A DNA stretch of 64,000 nucleotides from JAAYDI01 sp052034005 (lineage in GTDB: Bacteria > Planctomycetota > Planctomycetia > Pirellulales > Pirellulaceae): the NCBI GenBank assembly GCA_052034005.1, contig JBPOJB010000034.1, positions 1 to 64,000 on the forward strand. Reading direction: 5' to 3'. Below, one piece after another: positions 55,512 through 63,129 of this stretch. A model generated the notes under the pieces. It had not been told where the DNA came from. It worked only from the letters and a program-made list of their open reading frames with translations, and did no database searches. The position numbers were made by a program, and so were the translations under genes. Numbering within the stretch: position 1 is the stretch's first letter; each line of letters opens with the position of its first letter.

Positions 55512-56612
55512 ATGATACTTGACGCATGGCTTCTGGGGGTAGGAGTGGCTCTGGCCACCTGCAATGCGGGGGAACTCGCAAGATTCGAGTCCACGCAAGC
55601 CCACATGGGCTCCAAATTCACCATCGTATTGTACGCACCCGACGAAGAGGCTGCAAACCGGGCTTTCCAGGCCGCCTTCGCACGAATCGCGGCGCTGGAC
55701 GCCTGCCTGAGCGACTATTCCGCCGAGAGCGAGTTGGCAAAGTTTAGTGCCGCGGCCCCCACTCCTGAGCCAGTCCACCTGAGCGACGACCTGTTCGCGG
55801 TCCTGACGTTGGCTCAGGATATCAGTGAGCAATCGCAAGGCGCTTTTGATGTCACGGTGGGCCCGTTGACCAGGCTCTGGCGCCGAGCGCGCTACCTGCA
55901 CGAGATGCCCTCGGAGAGTCGGCTCCGGGACGCGCGCGCGGCGGTCGGGCACCGGTACCTGACCCTCGACCCGGCGACCCATACGGCCCGCCTGCTCCAG
56001 CCCCGCATGCGGCTCGATCTGGGCGGCATCGGCCAGGGCTTCGCGGTCGACCAGGCCATGCTGGAACTCCGGAAATGCGGCATCGAGCGTGCGATCATCA
56101 ATGCCAGCGGTGATCTGCTGGCCAGTGGACCGCCGCCCGGGCAGCCCGGTTGGCTGGTCGGCATCGGGCCGTTGCAACCCAACGCGAAGCCGAGCGTCTT
56201 CGGACATCTGGCCCACCAGGCCATCTCCACCTCCGGTGATGCCTTCCAGTTCGTCGAACTCAACCAGGTGCGCTACTCGCACATTGTCGACCCGCGCACC
56301 GGCCTGGGATTGACCGAACGCAGCAGCGTCTCCATCCTGGCTCAGGACTGCACCCACGCCGACGCGCTGGCCACCGCGGCCAGCGTCATGGGCGTCGCGG
56401 CCGCACTACCGTGGATCGAACAGATGCCCGGCGTCGACGCCCTGTTCGTCGTCGCCGAGGGGGATCACGTGGTCTCCCGGCAGACCGCCGGGTTCGCCCA
56501 GTGGGCTGTGGCGGACAGGCCCGAGGCGACGGACGACAGATCGCCGACACAGGCCGACCCGCTGCACGAACAGGCAACTGAAAGCCGCGCGCCACAGAAT
56601 CCCAGAGACTGA
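55512..56612 (+). CDS. apbE: ApbE-like FAD:protein FMN transferase
   Basis: The 366-residue protein has an N-terminal export signal and then the ApbE domain: THAHMGSKFTIVLYAP (here QAHMGSKFTIV), LSDYSAESELAKF, RLDLGGIGQGFAVDQAM with the conserved glycine-rich region, INASGDLLASG, and YSHIVDPRTGLGL, plus ATAASVMG near the C-terminus. It covalently attaches FMN to target threonines of membrane redox proteins such as Rnf or Nqr subunits. None is in the window. The C-terminal ~40 residues are low-complexity and run into a repeat-containing spacer. The ATG at 55512 seems better than the GTG at 55491. Confidence 0.92.
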   Translation: MILDAWLLGVGVALATCNAGELARFESTQAHMGSKFTIVLYAPDEEAANRAFQAAFARIAALDACLSDYSAESELAKFSAAAPTPEPVHLSDDLFAVLTLAQDISEQSQGAFDVTVGPLTRLWRRARYLHEMPSESRLRDARAAVGHRYLTLDPATHTARLLQPRMRLDLGGIGQGFAVDQAMLELRKCGIERAIINASGDLLASGPPPGQPGWLVGIGPLQPNAKPSVFGHLAHQAISTSGDAFQFVELNQVRYSHIVDPRTGLGLTERSSVSILAQDCTHADALATAASVMGVAAALPWIEQMPGVDALFVVAEGDHVVSRQTAGFAQWAVADRPEATDDRSPTQADPLHEQATESRAPQNPRD

Positions 56613-56646
56613 AGCATTGAAGACGACATGCGGCATCCGGAACACG

Positions 56647-56674
56647 GAATACTGAATACTGAATACTGAATACT
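56647..56674 (+). repeat. Four tandem copies of the heptamer GAATACT
   Basis: The bases GAATACT repeat four times without change, followed by GAAAAC, just 12 bases before the msrA start codon. The repeat lies between apbE and msrA and also sits in the spacer that would carry msrA's ribosome-binding site. Confidence 0.9.
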
Positions 56675-56686
56675 GAAAACGCTCCC

Positions 56687-57226
56687 ATGCCTTCCCTCGA
56701 TCTCGCCACATTGGGCGGCGGCTGTTTCTGGTGCACGCAAGCCGTGTTCAGCGGGCTGCGCGGCGTCGTGCGGGCAACGTGTGGCTACAGCGGCGGCACG
56801 ACGGCCGATCCGACGTACGAACAGGTCTGCACCGGCGCGACCGGACACGCGGAGGTGGTCCGCGTCGAATTCGATCCGTCGATCATCCCGTACGACGACC
56901 TGTTACAGATCTTCTTTCAGACGCACGACCCGACGACTCTGAATCGCCAAGGGGGCGACATCGGGGCTCAGTACCGGTCGGCCATTTTCTATCACGATGA
57001 GCAGCAGCGGCGTTCGGCCCTGGAGGCCATTGAAACGCTCGGCGCGTCCGGCGCTTTCGCGGCGCCGATCGTCACGCAGGTGGAGCCGGCCGGAGTGTTC
57101 TACGTGGCGGAGGACTACCACCAGGATTACTTCGCGTCTCATCCGACGCAGGCCTATTGCGCCGCCGTGATCCGGCCGAAGCTCGACAAGTTCCGCAAGC
57201 GGTTCGAGGACTACCTGGCACGGTAG
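56687..57226 (+). CDS. msrA: Peptide methionine sulfoxide reductase A
   Basis: The 179-residue protein has the MsrA active-site motif GGGCFWCTQ, with the nucleophilic cysteine in GCFWC, YSGGTTADPTYEQVCTGATGHAEVV, and the segment DPTTLNRQGGDIGAQYRSAIFY typical of the family. AYCAAVIRPKLDKFRKRF at the end holds a possible resolving cysteine. It reduces methionine-S-sulfoxide in proteins using thioredoxin. No MsrB is fused or adjacent. The start at 56687 is preceded by the period-7 repeat and lacks an obvious Shine–Dalgarno sequence. Confidence 0.96.
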   Translation: MPSLDLATLGGGCFWCTQAVFSGLRGVVRATCGYSGGTTADPTYEQVCTGATGHAEVVRVEFDPSIIPYDDLLQIFFQTHDPTTLNRQGGDIGAQYRSAIFYHDEQQRRSALEAIETLGASGAFAAPIVTQVEPAGVFYVAEDYHQDYFASHPTQAYCAAVIRPKLDKFRKRFEDYLAR

Positions 57227-57370
57227 GCCTCCTCCCGCGGCTGCCGGTTGGCCGGCACCTCCCCGTTCGTTCGCAGGGCACGCGCCGGGTTCCCTGCCGC
57301 ACGGGATGCCCGGCGCGCCGTGATCGTGGACTTGCATCGGCCCGAGAAGACCATAGGATAGACACCAACC

Positions 57371-57484
57371 ACGGCGGCCTCGGCGTCCGGACTGTCCCTT
57401 CAGCATGGCAGACTGGAAGCCTGTCCCACGGTGGCTTCGGCGTCCGGACTGTCTCTTGCGCGCGACAGGCTGGAAGCCTGTCCC
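57371..57484. repeat. Two tandem copies of a 57-bp unit with an internal hairpin
   Basis: Bases 57371–57427 and 57428–57484 are direct repeats with 48 of 57 identities. Each ends in a TGGAAGCCTGTCCC-type segment. In the second copy GACAGGCT-GGA-AGCCTGTC forms a perfect 8-bp stem with a 3-base loop; in the first copy the left arm has decayed. The repeats sit directly upstream of the STAS gene's ribosome-binding site. Confidence 0.85.
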
Positions 57485-57505
57485 ACGCCCTCAGGAGGAA
57501 TTGCG

Positions 57506-57865
57506 ATGGAAACGCCTGCCAAAGTCTCATTCAGCACCCGGGACGATGTGACGATCATCCACTTGCCCGCCGAGTTGATCGATCCGCTGGACATCGCGGT
57601 GGCACGTGACGCGTGGCGTGCGCATGTTCAGTCTCACAAGCCGCGGAAGATCGTGGTCAACTTCGATGTCGTGCGCAGCTGCGGCTCGGAGGCGGTGGGC
57701 GGCCTGGTCCACCTGGGCACCACGGTCCGCAACTACGGCGGTGAGATCAAGCTGTGCAGCATGAGCGAGCGGGTGCGGGAGATCTTCGAGATCTGCCGAC
57801 TGGTGCCCGGCGTGTTCGAACTCTACAACTCCGCGGGTGAAGCCATTGAGTCGTTCCAGAGCTGA
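57506..57865 (+). CDS. STAS-domain protein (anti-sigma factor antagonist type)
   Basis: The 119-residue protein covers one STAS domain: TIIHLPAELIDPLDI, KIVVNFDVVRSCGSEAVGGLVHL, IKLCSMSERVREIFEICRL and VFELYNSAGEAIESF. The usual phosphoacceptor motif DSSGLG is replaced by CGSEAVG; the serine before Glu may still be the phosphorylation site, as in planctomycete SSEAL-type versions. The ATG at 57506 has AGGAGGAA at five bases. No anti-sigma kinase or phosphatase gene is next to it, so its partner is elsewhere in the genome. Confidence 0.9.
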   Translation: METPAKVSFSTRDDVTIIHLPAELIDPLDIAVARDAWRAHVQSHKPRKIVVNFDVVRSCGSEAVGGLVHLGTTVRNYGGEIKLCSMSERVREIFEICRLVPGVFELYNSAGEAIESFQS

Positions 57866-57977
57866 CCGGCCAGCGGTGCGACCGATGATGTCCGCCAAGC
57901 GTTCGCTGGGGGTTGCGTTCGAAGTGGGCACGGAGACCTGACCGCGCCCTGCGGCGCGGTCCCGTGGCTCGCTTCGG

Positions 57978-59807
57978 CTACCACTTCAACACCGCGCCGG
58001 TGTCGGCGCTGGTGGCCAGCGCGGCGTACTTCGAGAGGTACCCGCTCTTGAAGCGCGGTTCGGGCGCTTTCCAGCTCTGGGCGCGGCGCGCCAGTTCGGC
58101 CGCCTCCAGGCGCACCGACAGGGTGCGCCCGGGGATGTCGATCTCCACGATGTCGCCCGGCTCGAGCAGCCCGATGGGTCCGCCGGCGGCGGCTTCCGGG
58201 CTGATGTGTCCGATGCAGGCGCCGGCCGTGCCGCCCGAGAAGCGGCCGTCGGTGATCAGCGCCACGGTATCGTCCAGGTTGACGCCTTTGATGGCGGAGG
58301 TCGGAGCGAGCATCTCTTGCATGCCGGGCCCGCCGCGCGGCCCTTCGTTGCGGATCACCACCACGTCGCCGGCCTTCACCTGCCCGTTGACGATCCCCAG
58401 GTACGCATCGGTCTCCGACTCGAAGATCACGGCGGGGCCCGTGTGGCGCAGCATCTCGGAGCGCACGCCGGCCGACTTGACCACCGCGCCCCGCGGGGCC
58501 AGGTTGCCGCGCAGGATGGCCAGGCCACCCTCCTGGCTGTACGCCTGGTCGACTTCCCGAATACAGTCGTGCGGGTCGAAGCCGAGCTCCTGGGTCGACA
58601 AATCGCGGATGGTGTCGGCGTGCCGCGCGATGTTCAATCCTTCCACGTTGCGCGTCCCGCCGGCGGTGACCGCCGCCAGCTCCAATGCTTCCCGGCTCAC
58701 CCGCTCGCCACGTACGTCGTACTCCGCGATGTTCTCGCCCAAGGTCTTGCCGGTCACGGTCGGGCAGTCCAGCCGCAACAGATCCGGCCGGCCGCGCTGA
58801 ATGCTGCCCAGGATCGTCGCGATGCCGCCGGCGTTGTGCACATCCTCCACGTGATAGTGACTGCTGGGCGCCACCCGGCAGATATTGGGCGTCCGAGAAC
58901 TCAGGTCATTGATCCGTTCCAGGTCGTAGGGGACCCTCGCCTCGTGGGCGACGGCCAGCATGTGCAGCACCGTGTTCGTGCTCCCCCCCATGGCCATGTC
59001 CAGGATCATCGAGTTGTCCACCGATGCGGCCGTCACGATCTCACGCGGCAGGAGCCCGTGCCCCGCGCCGAGCCGGTCGAACTGGCGGACCATTTCCACA
59101 ATCCGCTCGGCGGCGCGCCGGAACAACCGTTTGCGCTCCACGCTCGTGGCCAGCAGCGTCCCGTTGCCGGGCAGCGCCAGGCCCAGCGCCTCGCACAGGC
59201 AGTTCATGCTGTTGGCCGTGAACATGCCCGAGCAGGAGCCGCAGGTGGGGCACCCGGTACGCTCCAGCGCCAGCAGCTCCTCGGCCGTCACTTTGCCCTG
59301 TTGCCTGGCCGCCGAGCCCGCGAACACATCGACCAGGTCGATCTTGCGGCCGTCGGGCGCCGTGCCCGCTTCCATCGGACCGCCACTGACGAACACGGTC
59401 GGGATGTTGCAGCGGACCGCGCCCATCAGCATGCCCGGGGTGATCTTGTCGCAGTTGGGAATACAGATCATGCCGTCGAAGCAGTGTGCGTGCACCATCG
59501 TCTCGAGGCTATCGGCGATCAGCTCCCGGCTCGGAAGCGAGTACTTCATGCCGGTGTGCCCCATCGCGATCCCATCATCCACGCCGATCGTGTTGAACAC
59601 GAACGGCACCCCGCCCGCCGCACGCACGCATTGCTTGACGAACTCGCCGACACGGTTCAAGTGCACGTGGCCGGGCACGATATCCGTGTAGCTGTTGCAG
59701 ACCGCGATGAACGGCTTGCTGAAATCGTCGTCCGTCACCCCCGTGGCGCGCAGCAAGCTGCGATGGGGAGCCCGCGCGTCACCGACCTTGATCATGTCCG
59801 ATCGCAT
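57978..59807 (-). CDS. ilvD: Dihydroxy-acid dehydratase
   Basis: The 609-residue protein carries the IlvD pattern: ICNSYTDIVPGHVHL-like (here AVCNSYTDIVPGH), CDKITPGMLMGAVRCNIPTVFVSGG, GCPTCGSCSGMFTANSMNC with the Fe-S cysteines, STNTVLHMLAVA, and near the end GRFSGGTAGACIGHISPEAAAGGPIGLL. It makes 2-keto acids in valine/isoleucine/leucine synthesis. Length is at the upper side of the family range. The ATG at 59807 follows AAGGA at about eight bases. Its 3' neighbour is convergent STAS. Confidence 0.96.
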   Translation of the reverse strand: MRSDMIKVGDARAPHRSLLRATGVTDDDFSKPFIAVCNSYTDIVPGHVHLNRVGEFVKQCVRAAGGVPFVFNTIGVDDGIAMGHTGMKYSLPSRELIADSLETMVHAHCFDGMICIPNCDKITPGMLMGAVRCNIPTVFVSGGPMEAGTAPDGRKIDLVDVFAGSAARQQGKVTAEELLALERTGCPTCGSCSGMFTANSMNCLCEALGLALPGNGTLLATSVERKRLFRRAAERIVEMVRQFDRLGAGHGLLPREIVTAASVDNSMILDMAMGGSTNTVLHMLAVAHEARVPYDLERINDLSSRTPNICRVAPSSHYHVEDVHNAGGIATILGSIQRGRPDLLRLDCPTVTGKTLGENIAEYDVRGERVSREALELAAVTAGGTRNVEGLNIARHADTIRDLSTQELGFDPHDCIREVDQAYSQEGGLAILRGNLAPRGAVVKSAGVRSEMLRHTGPAVIFESETDAYLGIVNGQVKAGDVVVIRNEGPRGGPGMQEMLAPTSAIKGVNLDDTVALITDGRFSGGTAGACIGHISPEAAAGGPIGLLEPGDIVEIDIPGRTLSVRLEAAELARRAQSWKAPEPRFKSGYLSKYAALATSADTGAVLKW

Positions 59808-59911
59808 CGCCCGTATCCTTGTCAATTGAGTTGCCGGTCATCAGAAGGGCCACCGCGTCTGGCCAGTGCACACCTTAGTCGCGCCGGCCGCCCATCGGCA
59901 AGAGGACGCCT

Positions 59912-61252
59912 TCAACTCCCTTGCCACTGGCCCCGCGTGAAGTCGGGAACCGCCACCGGTGCGCTCCCCTGGGCGACCGATTCGATGCTCAACGGGAACA
60001 CGCTGCTCCAGGCCGCCGCGTCGTAAACGGTCATGTCCAGGGGCAGCCCTTCGCGCAGGCACTGGATGAGCCGCCAGTTCATCAGGAAGTCCATGCCGCC
60101 ATGGCCGCCGGCTGCCAGCGCTTCGGCGCGGAGCTTCTTCCACAGCGGATGACCGTACTTCTCGTGGTACGCCGCCAGATCGGTCTCCCAATCGTCCGAC
60201 CGGCCGTCCAGATGGATGCGGGGCGGGTAATCGCAGAACGTGCCGGCGGTCCCGCAGATCATGTTGATCCGGCTGTAGGGACGCGACAGGGCCAGCGAGT
60301 ACTGGACCATGATCGTCCGCCCGCGCGCGGTTCTGATGAGCGACGTGTTGACGTCGCCGCAGGCGTATGTCTCGTGTCGACGCGGGTCGTCGGCCGGCAG
60401 CGCGTCGCGGCGTTGGGCGAGCGCCAATTCCAGCGAACTCATCGACACCAGGTACTCGAACAGGTCGCCGTCGTGGATCCCCATGTACTGCGCGACCGGG
60501 CCCAGCCCGTGGGTCGGGTAGAGGTTGCCGTTCAGCTCGCGGACGAACCGCCGGCGCCAGTTCATCGCGCTGACATCCTCCAGCAGCCAGCCGCGTGCCT
60601 CGTGCAGGTACCCGGCCTCGCCGTGCAGCAGTTCGCCGAACAGGCCCTGGCGCACCATGTTGAGCACCAGCATCTCGATCTCGCCGTAGCAGCAGTTCTC
60701 GAGCATCACGCAGTGGCGCTGCGTCTGTTCCGCCGTGTCGACCAGCTGCCAACACTCTTCCAATGTGATCGCGGCCGGCACTTCGACCGCCGCGTGCTTG
60801 CCGTGGCGCATCGCGCTGACCGCCATCGGCACATGCCAATCCCACGGCGTGGCGATGTAGACCAGATCGACGTCGTCCCGCGCGCACAGATGCTCGTAGT
60901 CCGTCTCATCCTTGGTGTAACTGGCCGGCTCCGGCCGGCCTGCCGCCACCACCTGCCGACACGCGGCCGCCGCCCGCTCCGGGACGATGTCGCACACCGC
61001 GTTGATCGCGACGCCCGCGATACTCAACAGGTTGCCCAGCAGCCCCGATCCGCGACCGCCGACCCCCACGAAACCGATGCGGACCGTGTGCAAAGGGCCC
61101 ACGCGCAGGCCAGCCACGCTCTGCTGGCCCGCTTGTCGTGCCGGCGGGCGGGACGACAACCCGGCGGCCCGTGCCGGGCCCGCCAGCCCCCAGCTTGTGG
61201 CAGCCGCCGACGCGGACAGGAACGCGCGCCGCGAAAAACCGCTCTGGCTCAT
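59912..61252 (-). CDS. Tat-exported GH109-like oxidoreductase/glycosidase
   Basis: The 446-residue protein has a Tat signal (FSRRAFLSASAAATSW), a Rossmann region (VRIGFVGVGGRGSGLLGNLL), the DIVPERAAAACRQV segment and LYPTHGLGPVAQYMGIHDGDLFEYLVSMSSLELALAQ. The YPTHGLGP motif with its tyrosine and histidine is characteristic of GH109 NAD-dependent alpha-N-acetylgalactosaminidases, as is the tight NAD-binding region. The expected role is hydrolysis of a GalNAc- or related glycoside by the NAD-cycling mechanism. It lies 13 bases downstream of the sugar-isomerase-like gene and is coexpressed with it. Confidence 0.85.
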   Translation of the reverse strand: MSQSGFSRRAFLSASAAATSWGLAGPARAAGLSSRPPARQAGQQSVAGLRVGPLHTVRIGFVGVGGRGSGLLGNLLSIAGVAINAVCDIVPERAAAACRQVVAAGRPEPASYTKDETDYEHLCARDDVDLVYIATPWDWHVPMAVSAMRHGKHAAVEVPAAITLEECWQLVDTAEQTQRHCVMLENCCYGEIEMLVLNMVRQGLFGELLHGEAGYLHEARGWLLEDVSAMNWRRRFVRELNGNLYPTHGLGPVAQYMGIHDGDLFEYLVSMSSLELALAQRRDALPADDPRRHETYACGDVNTSLIRTARGRTIMVQYSLALSRPYSRINMICGTAGTFCDYPPRIHLDGRSDDWETDLAAYHEKYGHPLWKKLRAEALAAGGHGGMDFLMNWRLIQCLREGLPLDMTVYDAAAWSSVFPLSIESVAQGSAPVAVPDFTRGQWQGS

Positions 61253-61265
61253 GGTGCTTCCCTCA

Positions 61266-62867
61266 TCAGGCCTCCTCGATGAACTTGAACTTCAGCGCGG
61301 CAGCCAGCTCGCAAACCGGCTCTTTCAAGTCCCCGTAGAACGTGACGCGGTGCCAGCCGTACAGGTCCCAGAATGTGAAGAGCCGCTCCACATCCCCCAC
61401 AATCTCGCCGGCCAGCTTGGTCCGGCAGGCGCGGTCGATGACGACGTTCTCCACCGCCTTGGCCTGGTGGAGCAGGATCTCCTGCCGCAGCGGATGGATC
61501 TCCATGGTCGTCGTCATGTAGCCCAACGGCAGGAACGACCGTACCGCGGCGCCCTGGCGGTCTTCCGAATGCGTCAGGATCTCGAACGCGTTCGCTTCCC
61601 GCGCCGGGCCAAACATCCGCGTCGACGCCACGCAGTGCGCGTAGATGATCTGCCGCTTGGCCGTGTCAAGCACCGGGTCGGAGATGAACCCCGGCCGGCC
61701 TACCAGGTGCCGCATCGCGACCATGGTGGTCGTGGAGAGCAGGTCCGCTTCGCATGCGCCGATCAACCCGGTGTCCAGCAGTTCCACGAAGCCCAGGCAC
61801 GGATAGGCCTTGAGGTGGCCCCCGTAGAAGCCGCCCAGACAGTTGATCGTGATGGCCTCCGCCTGGTGCTTCGCCAACACCGCTTGCTGGGCCAGGTAGA
61901 GCCGAGCCGATTGCTCCAAAGTCGTATCCGGATCGTCCAGCTGCACGCTCTGGGCCAGCGACTTCCAGCGCGCAGCGTACTGGCGCACCTGGTCCGGGTC
62001 CGCCTGGTCGGCGGCGGCCGACAGCTCCCCGAACGACACGTCGAGGACCTCGATCCCGAGATGCTCCTTGATCGCCGGCCCGATGTCCTGCATCTTGCCT
62101 CCCACGGTGAGGATCCGTGAGCCCTTCATCGCCTCGAGGCACTGTCCGATGTCCGCCACCTGCAACGGGTCCTCCTTGCACGCGCTGCCGTCGCCGCGGC
62201 CCGTACGCTCCTGCCGAACACGATCGCAGGCCGCCACGAACTCCGCCACACTGCCGCCGCGGGCGATCACCTGGAAGCACCGGGCCGCCGCCGCCAGATC
62301 CTCCACGTTCGTGGAACTGACGACCGAGAAGTTCGAACGGGTGCGCCGCAGCCCCGCCGTGAAGACCAGGAACCCGCCGCTGCCGGCAAACGGGAAATCC
62401 GCCACGATCGTCGGCTTGCCGGACGCCACGATCGGCTGCATCACCTGCACCCAGTTGTTCATCTGATAAACGATATGGCCGTCGACACGGTCCGCATCGT
62501 CGGCGGCCAACAACTTCTCGGCGTCCTTCTGGCCGTGCGCCGGAGTTGGCAGGAACTCGACTTCCGGACAGAGCCGCACCAGCGCCGACGTGACGCGTTC
62601 GATCTCGGGCCTGAAATCGTACCCGATGTGCGGCCAGGTAGGACGGTCCTGCGTGGGCAGCGCCCAGCAGGCGAAGATCAACCGCACGCGCGGCCGCCGT
62701 GGGGCCGGCTCGTCGGCCGACGCCCGCAGGGGCGCGGCCGTCGACCGGGGCGCCGTGCACACGCCGGAAGCCAGCCAGGCCGCACAGGTGCCGCACCCGG
62801 CAGTTAGAAGACGGCGACGCGTCAGACCACATGCACAACCCGACAGCACCGGCGAATTGGCGTTCAT
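61266..62867 (-). CDS. Tat-exported fucose/arabinose-isomerase-fold protein
   Basis: The 533-residue protein starts with CGLTRRRLLTAGCGTCAAW, a twin-arginine signal with a lipoprotein-like cysteine nearby. The mature part follows the L-fucose/L-arabinose isomerase fold: VRLIFACWALPTQDRPTWPHIGYDF, MNNWVQVMQPIVASGKPTIVADF, GLRRTRSNFSVVSSTNVEDL, INCLGGFYGGHLKAYPCLGFVELL and CEADLLSTTTMVAMRHLVGRPGFI. An exported isomerase-fold protein is unusual, since isomerases normally act in the cytoplasm. The ATG at 62867 has GAAGGAGGT at four bases. It is the first gene of a likely operon with the GH109-like gene. Confidence 0.75.
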   Translation of the reverse strand: MNANSPVLSGCACGLTRRRLLTAGCGTCAAWLASGVCTAPRSTAAPLRASADEPAPRRPRVRLIFACWALPTQDRPTWPHIGYDFRPEIERVTSALVRLCPEVEFLPTPAHGQKDAEKLLAADDADRVDGHIVYQMNNWVQVMQPIVASGKPTIVADFPFAGSGGFLVFTAGLRRTRSNFSVVSSTNVEDLAAAARCFQVIARGGSVAEFVAACDRVRQERTGRGDGSACKEDPLQVADIGQCLEAMKGSRILTVGGKMQDIGPAIKEHLGIEVLDVSFGELSAAADQADPDQVRQYAARWKSLAQSVQLDDPDTTLEQSARLYLAQQAVLAKHQAEAITINCLGGFYGGHLKAYPCLGFVELLDTGLIGACEADLLSTTTMVAMRHLVGRPGFISDPVLDTAKRQIIYAHCVASTRMFGPAREANAFEILTHSEDRQGAAVRSFLPLGYMTTTMEIHPLRQEILLHQAKAVENVVIDRACRTKLAGEIVGDVERLFTFWDLYGWHRVTFYGDLKEPVCELAAALKFKFIEEA

Positions 62868-62905
62868 ACGGACCTCCTTCTTTTTTTGCCCTGAGGATGC
62901 TAGCC

Positions 62906-62933
62906 ATCCTATCGCGGCCACCGGCAAATGCAA
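62906..62933 (-). promoter_or_regulatory. Possible promoter of the isomerase-like/GH109-like operon
   Basis: On the minus strand TTGCAT and TAGGAT are 16 bases apart, about 40 bases upstream of the ATG. Each matches four of six consensus positions. Confidence 0.4.
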
Positions 62934-62986
62934 GCAGACGCCGGCCCAGCGGGGACCTGCCCATTCCCGGGCGTCCGGTGCCCACA

Positions 62987-63021
62987 CCCATCGCCCATCG
63001 CCCATCGCCTGTCGCCTATCG
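62987..63021. repeat. Five tandem heptamers, CCCATCG type
   Basis: CCCATCG occurs three times unchanged (62987–63007) and twice with one or two changes (CCTGTCG, CCTATCG). The unit length is seven, like the GAATACT array 6.3 kb away. The array lies between the isomerase-like operon and the GAF-type sensor gene. Confidence 0.85.
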
Positions 63022-63129
63022 CCGATTACTGATCATCGACCATACTATGATGGTGTGGCGGCGGCGCGCGGGACGCGCTGGCCGACGACGAGCAGCTTGA
63101 GCTGGATTGAGGTGGCTGTGGGACCGGGC

